A stretch of DNA of 64,000 nt from Chamaelirium japonicum (Eukaryota; Streptophyta; Magnoliopsida; Liliales; Melanthiaceae): NCBI GenBank assembly GCA_947650365.1, contig CANTAL010000146.1, forward strand, positions 558,001-622,000, written 5' to 3'. Made by a program: the position numbers and the translations under genes. Of the stretch, positions 63,877-64,000 are shown in pieces. Numbering within the stretch: the stretch's first letter is position 1; every line of letters begins with the position of its first letter. The notes beneath the pieces are model-generated. The model worked only from the letters and a program-made list of their open reading frames with translations. It searched no databases and had not been told where the DNA came from.

Positions 63877-64000
63877 TTAAATTAGAATGGATCATACGAA
63901 TGAGTAAGAATGCATCGTACGAATGAATTAAAATGGATCGTACGAATGAATTAGAATGGATCGTACGAATAAATTAGAATGGATACATTCGTCCGAATGA
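63877..64000 (+). repeat. F block running off the window
   Basis: Starts ATTAAATTAG, carries GAGTAAGAATGC and ends in a GTCCGAATG 28-bp unit, the beginning of an x flank; a fold-back cassette may lie just outside. Confidence 0.88.

Larger units (their letters stand above)
1..64000. repeat. Satellite array of a 23-bp monomer filling the window
   Basis: Every part of the window reads as the 23-bp monomer GAATGAATTA + GAATGGATCGTAC or its reverse complement, with scattered substitutions and occasional truncated units. The F strand of the monomer has 6 G, 2 C, 9 A and 6 T, so strand skew flips at each orientation change. Internal 5-base texture (GAATG, AATTA, GAATG) suggests the monomer grew from a shorter GAAT-type repeat. 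I found no unique sequence, coding gene, tRNA, rRNA or transposon. Stops explain the lack of ORFs: R blocks carry TAA in each unit and F blocks carry TGA and TAG, and 23 is not a multiple of 3, so all frames are normally stopped within three units. Confidence 0.99.

Noticed and set aside
1..64000. CRISPR-like array of short regular repeats
   Set aside because: Repeats abut directly with no unique spacers, units vary, orientation flips, and no cas-like gene is present.
1..64000. CENP-B box in the monomer (TTCGTACGATCC)
   Set aside because: TTCG and a following A fit the start of the known box, but the required CGGG is missing in the consensus and I saw no unit that restores it. A centromere role is neither shown nor excluded.
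1..64000. Human-type satellite II/III (CATTC)n
   Set aside because: GAATG and CATTC occur in the monomer, but the fixed 23-bp unit with GATCGTAC is not a degenerate pentamer array. The resemblance is only compositional.
1..64000. Telomeric repeat or subtelomeric simple repeat
   Set aside because: No run of a 5-8 bp telomere-type motif was seen, and the 23-bp unit with both orientations does not fit a chromosome end.

Overview
The whole 64 kb window is satellite DNA, with no gene, RNA gene, transposon or unique sequence. It is built from one AT-rich 23-bp monomer: a 10-base half GAATGAATTA followed by a 13-base half GAATGGATCGTAC (about 35% GC, purine-rich strand). There are roughly 2,700 copies. 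A common 28-bp variant carries five extra bases (GGATACATTCGTGC in place of GGATCGTAC). 'F' below means GAATGAATTA reads on the given strand; 'R' means its reverse complement does.

The window suggests constitutive heterochromatin (centromeric, pericentromeric, subtelomeric, or a sex or B chromosome) of a eukaryote. Most monomer differences are C-to-T or G-to-A changes at the two CpGs of the core GATCGTACGAAT, which suggests CpG methylation. The sequence does not name a species or clade.

Layout: the array is not simply head-to-tail. It flips orientation about 60 times, giving 61 blocks from about 60 bp to 5 kb; by my boundaries about 22 kb is F and 42 kb is R. The flips reuse a few recurrent junctions. 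One is a 153-bp fold-back cassette (47-bp inverted arms around a 59-bp loop), present 12 times with the loop in either orientation. Others are single-monomer inversions found in both orientations, a 30-bp hairpin (13-bp stems, 4-base loop) found five times, and a 50-bp spacerless perfect palindrome found twice.

Large scale: 1-8.6 kb holds an older direct repeat at about 6.6 kb offset, enlarged in its first copy by local 782-bp and 284-bp duplications. 11.4-19 kb is repeated at about 19.5-27 kb (offset about 8.0-8.2 kb). From about 21.0 to 53.75 kb there is a higher-order repeat of about 15.6-15.8 kb: two complete tandem copies and about 1.1 kb of a third. The offset between copies drifts almost entirely by sums of 23 and 28 bp, so most length change is gain or loss of whole monomers. 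From 53.75 to 64 kb the array is a mosaic of the same modules in new order.

Nothing here works together as genes. The organised element is the inverted, recombining higher-order structure. All coordinates and comparisons were made by eye; block edges are good to about 10 bp, because palindromic junctions make the exact edge ambiguous.
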